Shown here piece after piece: positions 33,421-40,901 of a stretch of DNA of 64,000 nucleotides; position 1 is the first letter of the stretch, and each line of letters begins with the position of its first letter. The translations under genes were made by a program, and so were the position numbers. The notes beneath the pieces are model-generated. The model saw only the letters and a program-made list of their open reading frames with translations, had not been told where the DNA came from and did not search any database. This stretch comes from Streptomyces polyasparticus (GTDB lineage Bacteria; Actinomycetota; Actinomycetes; Streptomycetales; Streptomycetaceae), in the NCBI RefSeq assembly GCF_014493765.1, contig NZ_JACTVJ010000011.1, positions 62,001 to 126,000 on the forward strand. Reading direction: 5' to 3'.

Positions 33421-34332
33421 TCAGGGGTGGGGCACGACGGCGACCGGGCAGCGGGCGTGGTGGATCACCGCATGGGTGACCGAGCCGGTCTGCGGTCCGG
33501 GGAACGGCCGTTCGCGCCGACGGCGGCCGACGACCAGGAGGTCACAGCCTTCGGCTGCGCTCAGCAGCCGGGCGGCCGGCTTGCCCTTGGCGAGGGTCCG
33601 GGCCACCGGCACGGACGGGTACTTCTCCTGCCAGGGCCGCAGCACCGCGGTGACGAACTTCGTCCACTGCTCCTCGGTCTGCGGGGCCTCGATGAGACTG
33701 CGTCCGCTCGGATCGAGCGTGCGGGCCTGCGTGTCCCCCCAGGCGTGCACGATCTGCAGGCGTGCGCCGCGCAGCAGCGCGGACTCGAAGGCGAAGTCGA
33801 TCAACTGGTCGCAGGGGGCGCTGACGTCGAGACCGAGCACGACCTCCTGCGCCGGCGGCCGGTCCTGCGCCGAACCGTCGGAGTCCGGCCGCGGCGCGTC
33901 CTGCGGCTCGGCGGGCCGGGCCCGTACAAGCACCACCGGGCCGGTCGCGTGGGCGACCACTCCGAGGGCGACCGAACCGACCAGGAAGCCGGTGAAGCCG
34001 CTGAGGCCACGGGAGCCGAGCACGAGGAGTTCCGCCTCCTCGGCGGCCTCCACCAGGGCCGCCGTGGGCGGCCTTTCGATTGTGCGCGTTTCCAACTCGA
34101 CCGCGGGGAAGGTGTGTTCGGCGTGCTCCACACCCCTGCGTACGATGCCGTCGATCGTCCGCTGCTCCGCGGCCTCGGGGCTGATCGCGCCCGGCATGAA
34201 CGGCACCGGGCTCCACGCGTACAGGAGTTGCAGGGGCGCGCCCCGGCGCTCGGCTTCCTTCGCCGCCCATTCGACCGCCGCCAGACTCTCCGGCGATCCG
34301 TCGAAGCCGGCGATGACCGGTCGTGGCTGCAT
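33421..34332 (-). CDS. Tandem-domain universal stress protein
   Basis: 303 residues from ATG 34332; two UspA domains. Domain 1 (1-about 145) begins VIAGFDGSPESLAAVEWAAKEA and has the ATP loop GSRGLSGFTGFLVGS (G-2x-G-9x-G-S). Domain 2 (about 160-303) begins VVLGLDVSAPCDQLIDFAFE; its loop VGRRRRERPFPGPQTGS is degenerate. USPs bind ATP or act as stress signalling partners; several are under DosR in mycobacteria. Divergent from another USP gene, with a palindromic box between them. Confidence 0.93.
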   Translation of the reverse strand: MQPRPVIAGFDGSPESLAAVEWAAKEAERRGAPLQLLYAWSPVPFMPGAISPEAAEQRTIDGIVRRGVEHAEHTFPAVELETRTIERPPTAALVEAAEEAELLVLGSRGLSGFTGFLVGSVALGVVAHATGPVVLVRARPAEPQDAPRPDSDGSAQDRPPAQEVVLGLDVSAPCDQLIDFAFESALLRGARLQIVHAWGDTQARTLDPSGRSLIEAPQTEEQWTKFVTAVLRPWQEKYPSVPVARTLAKGKPAARLLSAAEGCDLLVVGRRRRERPFPGPQTGSVTHAVIHHARCPVAVVPHP

Positions 34333-34412
34333 GGTCCGCTCCTCACGTGGTGGTCTTCTCTTCGCTCAGCCTCGCCCCGGGGCGCCGCGCGGTGGAGGGG
34401 CCGACGGGGCAA

Positions 34413-34437
34413 CCCAGGGGGCCGGATGGCCCCTGGG
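34413..34437. promoter_or_regulatory. OsdR-like palindrome between divergent USP genes
   Basis: Core GGGCCG-GA-TGGCCCCTG, extended by flanking CCCAG/CTGGG into a nearly perfect 25-bp inverted repeat. It is about 80 bp from each USP start. A weaker partial copy (GGGGCCGACGGGG) lies near 34397. Confidence 0.65.
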
Positions 34438-34511
34438 CCCGCCCGGTGCGGGCGCCGACCGTGGGAGAAGGGGAACTCCAAGGCATACGACGGCGCGAGA
34501 GGTGAACCCGC

Positions 34512-35363
34512 ATGCGGCAGCCCGTGATGGTGGGAGTGGACGGTTCGCCCTGCGGCCGTACGGCGGCGCGGTGGGCGGCACGTGAGGCGCTGCTGCGGTC
34601 CGTACCGCTGCGGGTGGTGTACGTGTCGCCGCTCGCGGCGGACGAGACCGCGCGCCTGTGGCCGGGGTTCGACGTACCGCTGCCGGACCTGGCCGTACGG
34701 GAACTCGCCGCGGAACACCCGGAGTTGGACATCGCGGGGGTGCGGCTCGCCGGGGCGGCCGACGCGGCGCTGCTGTCCTGCGCCGCGGAGTGTTCACTGC
34801 TCGTCCTCGGCGTACGGGGTGAAGGGGACTTCGAGCTGCCGTCGCTGGGCTCGACGGCCCTGGACGTCGCCGGACGGCACCACGGTCCGACGGTCCTGGT
34901 CCCCGCGGGAGCGGTCGCCGACAGCCCCGCGGAGACGGACGCGGACACGGACCCCGAGCACGTGACGCTCGGTCTCGATCCGCACCGGCCGTCGGACGCT
35001 GCGACGGACTTCGCCTTCACCGCCGCCGCACTCCGCGAGGGCCCGCTGCACACCGTGCACGCCTGGTCCGTCCCCTCGCCCGCCGCGCGCTGGATGCCGT
35101 ACGCGGTCCCGTCGAAGGACCGTGAGCAGTGGGAGGACCACGAGGTTCAGCGGCTCGCGGACGTGCTGCGGCCCTGGCAGGACAAGTACGAGCGGGTACG
35201 CGTCGTACGGAGCGTGGTCCTGCGGGGCAGGGCGGCGGCGCTGGTCCACGCATCCCGTTCCTCGGGCCTGGTGGTCGTGGGGCGGCCGCACGACCGGCTC
35301 GACACCGCCGCGCACACGCTCGTCCAGTACGCGGGCTGTCCGGTGGCCGTCGTCCCCGGGTGA
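34512..35363 (+). CDS. Tandem-domain universal stress protein
   Basis: 283 residues from ATG 34512. Domain 1 has VMVGVDGSPCGRTAARWAAREA and the ATP loop GVRGEGDFELPSLGS. Domain 2 starts VTLGLDPHRPSDAATDFAFTAA, but its ATP loop is lost (VVGRPHDRLDTAAHTLVQ). It is shorter than the other tandem USPs of the island. Divergent from the USP at 33421-34332. Confidence 0.92.
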   Translation: MRQPVMVGVDGSPCGRTAARWAAREALLRSVPLRVVYVSPLAADETARLWPGFDVPLPDLAVRELAAEHPELDIAGVRLAGAADAALLSCAAECSLLVLGVRGEGDFELPSLGSTALDVAGRHHGPTVLVPAGAVADSPAETDADTDPEHVTLGLDPHRPSDAATDFAFTAAALREGPLHTVHAWSVPSPAARWMPYAVPSKDREQWEDHEVQRLADVLRPWQDKYERVRVVRSVVLRGRAAALVHASRSSGLVVVGRPHDRLDTAAHTLVQYAGCPVAVVPG

Positions 35364-35388
35364 GGACCCCGGCCACCGGACCGTCAGG

Positions 35389-36393
35389 TCAGAGCGTCGT
35401 GGCCATGTACGCGGTGAGGTCGAGGAGCCGGTTCGTGTAGCCCCACTCGTTGTCGTACCAGCCGAAGACCTTCACCAGGTCGCCGTGGACCTGTGTGAGC
35501 GGTGCGTCGAAGACGCAGGAGGCCGGGTCGCCGATCACGTCGCGCGAGACGATCGGAGCCTTCGAGACCCGCAGGACGTGGCGCAGCCGGCCCTCGGCCG
35601 CCTCCTCGAACGCCGCGTTGACCTCGTCCGCCGATGTCTCGCGGCCGAGCACCACCGTCAGGTCGGTGAGCGAGCCGTCCTCGATCGGGACCCGCAGCGC
35701 CAACCCGTCCAGGGCGCCGTCCAGTTCGGGCAGGACCAGACCCACGGCCCGCGCCGCGCCCGTGCTGGTCGGGATGATGCTGAGCGCCGCCGAACGGGCC
35801 CGGCGCAGGTCCTTGTGCGGACCGTCGAGCAGCGCCTGGTCGTTGGTGTAGCCGTGCACCGTGGTCATCAGACCGCGGTCGATGCCGAAGCGCTCGTGCA
35901 GGACGCTCACCATCGGGACCACACAGTTGGTGGTGCAGGAAGCGGCGGACACGACGTGGTGCCGCTCGGGGTCGTACGCCGCTTCGTTGACGCCCATCAC
36001 CACGGTGGCGTCGACTCCCTTGCCCGGCGCGGAGATCAGGACCTTGCGGGCGCCCGCGGCCAGGTGCTGGGCCGCGGCGTCGCGGGTACGGAAGCGGCCG
36101 GTGGACTCGATGACGACATCGACGCCGAGTCCCTTCCAGTCGAGTGCCGCGGGGTCGCGCTCCGCGCTGACGGCGATGCGGTGGCCGTCGACGGTGAGCG
36201 AGGAGTCGTCGTGCGTGACGGTGCGGCCGAGACGGCCGTAGGTGGAGTCGTACTCCAGCAGGTGCGCCAGGGTGCCGGTCGGAGCGATGTCGTTGACGGC
36301 GACGATCTCGGGGCCGTCGGTGCGTTCGAGGGCCGCGCGCAGGTAGGCGCGGCCGACGCGGCCGAAGCCGTTGACGGCGATACGTACAGGCAT
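35389..36393 (-). CDS. gap: Glyceraldehyde-3-phosphate dehydrogenase (type I)
   Basis: 334 residues from ATG 36393. NAD-binding VNGFGRVGRAYLR, catalytic Cys153 in SAASCTTNC, His in TVHGYTNDQ, and the C-terminal WYDNEWGYTNRL. It converts glyceraldehyde-3-phosphate to 1,3-bisphosphoglycerate. It is the last gene of a minus-strand run after phosphoketolase and a USP (gaps 47 and 45 bp), so it is likely a second, stress-specific gap copy that handles the triose produced by phosphoketolase. Confidence 0.96.
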   Translation of the reverse strand: MPVRIAVNGFGRVGRAYLRAALERTDGPEIVAVNDIAPTGTLAHLLEYDSTYGRLGRTVTHDDSSLTVDGHRIAVSAERDPAALDWKGLGVDVVIESTGRFRTRDAAAQHLAAGARKVLISAPGKGVDATVVMGVNEAAYDPERHHVVSAASCTTNCVVPMVSVLHERFGIDRGLMTTVHGYTNDQALLDGPHKDLRRARSAALSIIPTSTGAARAVGLVLPELDGALDGLALRVPIEDGSLTDLTVVLGRETSADEVNAAFEEAAEGRLRHVLRVSKAPIVSRDVIGDPASCVFDAPLTQVHGDLVKVFGWYDNEWGYTNRLLDLTAYMATTL

Positions 36394-36440
36394 GGTGGCT
36401 CCTTCGGAGAGGTGGGCGACAGGGCCGGGTCGGGGCGCGA

Positions 36441-37331
36441 TCAGTGGTGAGGGATCACGGCGACCGGGCACACGACGTGATGGATGACGGACTGGGCCGT
36501 GCGGCCCAGGCGCGGTCCGGCGGGCATACTGCGGCCGATGACGAGCAGACAGCCGGCCGTGGCCGCCTTCAGAAGCTCATGACCGGCCCGCCCGTAGACC
36601 ACGTGCTCGGTGACGGGGGTGTCCGGGTACTTGCGGCGCCAGGGCTGGAGGATCGTGGCCAGGGTGTCCTGCGTGTTGGTCTGCAGCTCGGCCGGTTCGG
36701 CCGGCACCACGAAGCCGGGCGTACGGGACGACAGCGGCGGCAGCGTCCAGGCGTGCACCACGTGCAGCGGTGCGCCGCGCAGGGCTGCCGCCTCGAAGGC
36801 GTACGCGAGCACGTCCTCGCTCGGGCGGTCCACGTCGAGGCCGAGGACCACCGGCCGGTAGGGGGTGCGGCGGGACGGCGCCCCATCGGCGCCCAACAGG
36901 TGCGCGTCCTCGGGCAGTTCACCCGAGCGGACCAGGACCACGGGCCGCTCGGCCCTGGCGGTGACCCCCGAGGCGACCGAACCGGCCAGGAACGCGGCGA
37001 CACCGGACAGGCCCCGCGAACCCAGTACCAGGGTGTCCGAGCCGAGCGCCGCCTCCGCGAGCACCTCGACCGGCGCGCCCGCCTCCTGCCCGGCATGGAT
37101 CTCCAGGCCCGGGTGGGCATAGGACAGGCCGAGCGCCACTCTGTCGAGGGCGGTGCGCACCCGGCCGGCGAGCGCCTGCGGTGCCGGCCGGTGCGTGGGG
37201 TGCGCCGTGGCCTCGTCGGCGTGGAGCAGCCGCAACGGCAGCCCGCGCAGGGCGGCTTCGCGGGCCGCCCAGTCGGCGGCGTCCAGACTCGCGCGGGAAC
37301 CGTCCACGCCGACGGTGATGAGGTGTTTCAT
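36441..37331 (-). CDS. Tandem-domain universal stress protein
   Basis: 296 residues from ATG 37331, with an AGGGGG ribosome site. Domain 1: LITVGVDGSRASLDAADWAAREA and loop GSRGLSGVAAFLAGS. Domain 2: VVLGLDVDRPSEDVLAYAFEAA with a degenerate loop. Located between phosphoketolase and gap in one transcript, which suggests joint induction of the USP and the bypass enzymes. Confidence 0.93.
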   Translation of the reverse strand: MKHLITVGVDGSRASLDAADWAAREAALRGLPLRLLHADEATAHPTHRPAPQALAGRVRTALDRVALGLSYAHPGLEIHAGQEAGAPVEVLAEAALGSDTLVLGSRGLSGVAAFLAGSVASGVTARAERPVVLVRSGELPEDAHLLGADGAPSRRTPYRPVVLGLDVDRPSEDVLAYAFEAAALRGAPLHVVHAWTLPPLSSRTPGFVVPAEPAELQTNTQDTLATILQPWRRKYPDTPVTEHVVYGRAGHELLKAATAGCLLVIGRSMPAGPRLGRTAQSVIHHVVCPVAVIPHH

Positions 37332-37376
37332 TGCGGGCACCCCCTAAGGGGCTCAGTGGGCCAGGAACCGAGGGGA

Positions 37377-39752
37377 TCAGTGGGGCCAGGACCAGGACGC
37401 GACTTCGGGCAGGTCGGTGCCGTGTTCGCGGATCCAGGCGTGGTGGCGGGTACGGGTGTCGGCCATGGCCTGCCGTACGCCTGCGGCACGCACCGCGAGC
37501 CCCGGCACGCGGTCGATGACGTCCATGACCAGGCGGTACCGGTCGAGGTCGTTGCGCACGACCATGTCGAACGGTGTCGTGGTGGTGCCGGACTCCTTGT
37601 AGCCGCGTACGTGCAACTGCGCATGGCCGGTGCGGCGGTAGGCAAGACGGTGGATCAGCCACGGGTAGCCGTGGTACGCGAAGATCACCGGCTTGTCCGC
37701 GGTGAACAGGGCGTCGTACGCGAAGTCGGCCATGCCGTGCGGGTGTTCCTCGCGCGGCATCAGACGGGCGATGTCGACGACGTTCACGACGCGCACCGCC
37801 AGCTCCGGCAGGTGCTCGCGCAACAGGGCCGCCGCGGCGAGTACTTCCTGTGTGGGCACGTCACCCGCGCAGGCGAGCACGACGTCGGGTTCGCGGTCCG
37901 TGGTCTCGTTGCCGGCCCACTCCCAGATGCCGGCGCCGCGGGCGCAGTGCGCGCGGGCCTCTTCGAGGGAGAGCCAGTCGAAGCAGGGCTGCTTGCCCGC
38001 CACGATCACGTTCACGTAGTCCTTGCTGTGCAGGGCGTGCTCGGCCACGGAGAGCAGCGTGTTGGCGTCCGGCGGCAGATAGACCCGTACGACCTCGGGG
38101 CTCTTGTTGAGCACGTGGTCGACGAAACCGGGGTCCTGGTGGCTGAAGCCGTTGTGGTCCTGGCGCCACACATGCGAGGTCAGCAGGTAGTTGAGCGAGG
38201 GGATGGGCGCGCGCCAGGCCAACTGGCGTGCGGTGCGCAGCCACTTGATGTGCTGGTTCACCATCGAGTCCACGATGTGCACGAAGGCCTCGTACGAGGA
38301 GAACAGACCGTGCCGGCCCGTGAGCAGATAGCCCTCCAGCCAGCCCTGGCACAGGTGTTCGGACAGGACCTCCATCACACGGCCGTCGCGGGCGAGATGC
38401 TCGTCGGTGGGCAGGGTCCCCGCCTGCCACGCCTTGCCGGTGACGGAGAGCAGCGCCTGGAGCCGGTTGGACTCCGTCTCGTCGGGGCCGACCACGCGGA
38501 AGTCGCGCCGCCCTGCGGTGTCGGCCATGACGGCGGCGAGCAGACCGCCGAGGACGCGGGTCGGTTCGTGGAGCGTGGTGCCTGGCTTGTCCACGGCGAC
38601 GGCGAAGTCCTCCAGGGGCCGGATCGGCAGCGTGCGGGTGAGCAGTCCGCCGTTGGCGTGGGGGGTGGCGCCCAGACGCCGGTCGCCGTCGGGCACGCAG
38701 TCGAGGACGTCCGGGAACGGACGGCCTCCGGCGTCGAAGAGCTCCTGCGGGCGGTACGAGCGCAGCCAGTCCTCCAGCTGCCGCAGATGTTCCGGGTTCT
38801 CGCGTACGCCGGACAGCGGGACCTGGTGCGAGCGCCAGGTGCCCTCGACCGGGTCGCCGTCCACGGTCTTCGGGCCGGTCCAGCCCTTGGGGGTGCGCAG
38901 CACGATCATCGGCCAGCGGGGGCGCTCCTTCGCCGTGGCCGCCTTGGCCTTGATCTGCACGATGCGGTCCAGGCACGTGTCGAGCGCCCGGGCCATCGCG
39001 CGGTGCACCTGGCGCGGTTCGTCGCCCTCCACGTACAGGGCTTCGTGTCCGTATCCCCGCAGCAGCGCGTCGAGTTCGGCCTTCGGGAGCCGGGAGAGCA
39101 CGGTCGGATTGGCGATCTTGTAGCCGTTGAGGTGCAGGATCGGCAGGACCGCTCCGTCGTGCACGGGGTCGAGGAACTTGTTGGAGTGCCAGGACCCGGC
39201 CAGCGGACCCGTCTCGGCCTCGCCGTCGCCGATCACACAGGCGACCAGGAGGTGCGGGTTGTCGAAGGCGGCACCGTACGCGTGGGCGAGGGAGTAGCCG
39301 AGCTCGCCGCCCTCGTGGATCGAACCGGGCGTCTCCGGGGCGACATGGCTCGGCACACCGCCCGGGAAGGAGAACTGCCGGAACAGGTGCTCCATACCGG
39401 CGGCGTCCCGGCTCACGTCCGGATACGTCTCGGTGTACGCGCCCTCCAGCCAGGAGTTGGCGAGCACCGCGGGACCGCCGTGCCCGGGACCCCAGATGCA
39501 CAGGGCCGCCAGATCCCGTTCCTTGATCACCCGGTTGAGGTGGGTGTGCACGAGGTTCAGACCCGGCGAGGTGCCCCAGTGCCCGAGCAGCCGGGGCTTG
39601 ATGTGCTCCGGGCGCAGCGGCTCGGTGAGCAGCGGGTTGGACTTGAGGTAGATCTGGCCGACCGCGAGGTAGTTGGCGGCGCGCCAGTGGGCGTCGAGGG
39701 CCGAGAGCCGGACTTTCGACGGGGCGGCCTTCGATGTCGCAGCCTTGGGCAT
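37377..39752 (-). CDS. xfp: Xylulose-5-phosphate/fructose-6-phosphate phosphoketolase
   Basis: 791 residues from ATG 39752, the usual length. Thiamine-diphosphate enzyme: [20 protein letters not shown] and [23 protein letters not shown] at the N-terminus, [22 protein letters not shown] for ThDP/metal binding, PDETESNRL and [12 protein letters not shown] in the second domain, and a C-terminal transketolase-like domain. It splits xylulose-5-P or fructose-6-P with phosphate into acetyl-phosphate plus glyceraldehyde-3-P or erythrose-4-P. No ackA or pta is adjacent; acetyl-P must be handled by enzymes elsewhere. Preceded by a USP gene (95-bp gap with a stem-loop) and followed by USP and gap. Confidence 0.96.
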   Translation of the reverse strand: MPKAATSKAAPSKVRLSALDAHWRAANYLAVGQIYLKSNPLLTEPLRPEHIKPRLLGHWGTSPGLNLVHTHLNRVIKERDLAALCIWGPGHGGPAVLANSWLEGAYTETYPDVSRDAAGMEHLFRQFSFPGGVPSHVAPETPGSIHEGGELGYSLAHAYGAAFDNPHLLVACVIGDGEAETGPLAGSWHSNKFLDPVHDGAVLPILHLNGYKIANPTVLSRLPKAELDALLRGYGHEALYVEGDEPRQVHRAMARALDTCLDRIVQIKAKAATAKERPRWPMIVLRTPKGWTGPKTVDGDPVEGTWRSHQVPLSGVRENPEHLRQLEDWLRSYRPQELFDAGGRPFPDVLDCVPDGDRRLGATPHANGGLLTRTLPIRPLEDFAVAVDKPGTTLHEPTRVLGGLLAAVMADTAGRRDFRVVGPDETESNRLQALLSVTGKAWQAGTLPTDEHLARDGRVMEVLSEHLCQGWLEGYLLTGRHGLFSSYEAFVHIVDSMVNQHIKWLRTARQLAWRAPIPSLNYLLTSHVWRQDHNGFSHQDPGFVDHVLNKSPEVVRVYLPPDANTLLSVAEHALHSKDYVNVIVAGKQPCFDWLSLEEARAHCARGAGIWEWAGNETTDREPDVVLACAGDVPTQEVLAAAALLREHLPELAVRVVNVVDIARLMPREEHPHGMADFAYDALFTADKPVIFAYHGYPWLIHRLAYRRTGHAQLHVRGYKESGTTTTPFDMVVRNDLDRYRLVMDVIDRVPGLAVRAAGVRQAMADTRTRHHAWIREHGTDLPEVASWSWPH

Positions 39753-39787
39753 GAGAGATCCGTCCTGTGTCGGTGATTTGTGGGGGC

Positions 39788-39807
39788 GGCAGCCGGTGGC
39801 GGCTGCC
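39788..39807 (-). other. Stem-loop between USP and xfp genes
   Basis: GGCAGCCG (39788-39795), loop GTGG, CGGCTGCC (39800-39807): a perfect 8-bp stem with 4-base loop in the 95-bp intercistronic gap. It could be a processing site or attenuator that sets the USP:phosphoketolase ratio. Confidence 0.5.
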
Positions 39808-39847
39808 GACGGCGCGGGTTCCACGCGGGGATCGGGCCAGTCCCCGT

Positions 39848-40717
39848 TCAGTCGTGCGGCACGAGCGCGACCGGGCATGCGGAGTGGTGCAGGACCGCGT
39901 GGTTCACCGGCCCCAGCTGCATCCCGACATGGCCGCTGCGACGGCGGGCGCCCACGACGAGCAGATCGGCGGTCCGCGCGGCGTCCAGCAGCACGGCGCG
40001 GGGCTTGCCCTCGATCGCCTCGCGGTGGACGGTGAACGCGCGGTGCTCCTGCATGTGCTGTTCCAGCGTCTTGTCCAACAGGGCCTCGGCGCTCTGCCGG
40101 TGGGGCTCCACGACATCCGCGGACCGCGGATAGTCCGCCACGTCATGGGCCGGGCAGCGCCAGGCGTGCACGGCGCGCACCGCGGCGCCGCGCTGTGCGG
40201 CCGCGGCGAAGGCGAACTCGAGGACCGGCGCAGCGCCTTCCGCCTCGTCGATGCCGACGGCCACGGTCCTGAAGCCGCCCGTACGGTTCTTCTCGCCGCC
40301 ACGCACCACGATCACCGGCGACTCGGCGTGCGCGGAGACCGTCAGGCCCACCGAACCGAGCAGCAGCCCGGCCAGTTCACCGTGGCCCCTGCTGCCGACG
40401 ACCACCGCGCCCGCCTCACGGCTCATCCGGATCAGCGCGGCCGCCGGGTCCTCCGGCAGTACCTGCGTGGTGACCTTGGCCGAGACTGTACGCCGGCGGG
40501 CGCGCTCCGCCGCCTGGGCCACGATGCGGTCCGCGTACGCGCGGACCGAACCGCGGCTGATGCCGAAGGACGGCTCGTGGCCCTCGTACCACTCCCAGCT
40601 GGAGCCGTGCACGATCCGCAGCTCCGTGCCGCGGCGCACGGCCTCCTCCGCAGCCCAGTCCAGGGCCTGCAGGCTGTGCTCCGAACCGTCGACGCCTACG
40701 ACCAGAACTCGTTCCAC
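39848..40717 (-). CDS. Tandem-domain universal stress protein
   Basis: 289 residues from GTG 40717 with AGGAGG upstream. Domain 1: [23 protein letters not shown] and a complete ATP loop [15 protein letters not shown]. Domain 2: [22 protein letters not shown] and [20 protein letters not shown]. It is the first gene of the minus-strand USP-xfp-USP-gap series and faces the acyl-CoA synthetase fusion across a 184-bp divergent promoter with two OsdR-like boxes. Confidence 0.93.
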   Translation of the reverse strand: MERVLVVGVDGSEHSLQALDWAAEEAVRRGTELRIVHGSSWEWYEGHEPSFGISRGSVRAYADRIVAQAAERARRRTVSAKVTTQVLPEDPAAALIRMSREAGAVVVGSRGHGELAGLLLGSVGLTVSAHAESPVIVVRGGEKNRTGGFRTVAVGIDEAEGAAPVLEFAFAAAAQRGAAVRAVHAWRCPAHDVADYPRSADVVEPHRQSAEALLDKTLEQHMQEHRAFTVHREAIEGKPRAVLLDAARTADLLVVGARRRSGHVGMQLGPVNHAVLHHSACPVALVPHD

Positions 40718-40796
40718 GATCCTCAACTCCTCCTTCGTGCACGGGCATTCGTGTGCTTCCCGTCCGACGCTGTCACTGCCCACGGGCCGTGCGTGA

Positions 40797-40836
40797 GGGG
40801 CCGGTCGGCCCTTGCCGCTGCCCGGTCGGCCTCTGG
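40797..40836. promoter_or_regulatory. Twin OsdR-like boxes in divergent USP / acyl-CoA synthetase promoter
   Basis: Box 1: GGGGCCG-GT-CGGCCCTTG (perfect 14-bp core, 40797-40814). Box 2: GCCCG-GT-CGGCCTCTGG (40820-40836). Centres are 21 bp apart, two helical turns, so two dimers could sit on the same face. Placement suits joint control of both transcripts. Confidence 0.7.
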
Positions 40837-40901
40837 GGAGGGACTGCAGGGCGCCGGACGCTGGACTCGTTCACCTGCCGACGAGACGCGCGAGGAATGC
40901 C

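Noticed and set aside
36413-36440. GGGCCGGGTCGGGG before gap
   Set aside because: Only the left half matches the island motif, and the right half lacks the CGGCCC arm, so it was not counted.
36444-39776. 1110-codon plus-strand frame
   Set aside because: Antisense to the USP and phosphoketolase genes; no domain seen and composition typical of a GC3 shadow.
39828-39848. CGGGGA...TCCCCG inverted repeat near the USP stop
   Set aside because: Arms are only 6 bp with a spacer unlike the island motif; treated as incidental.
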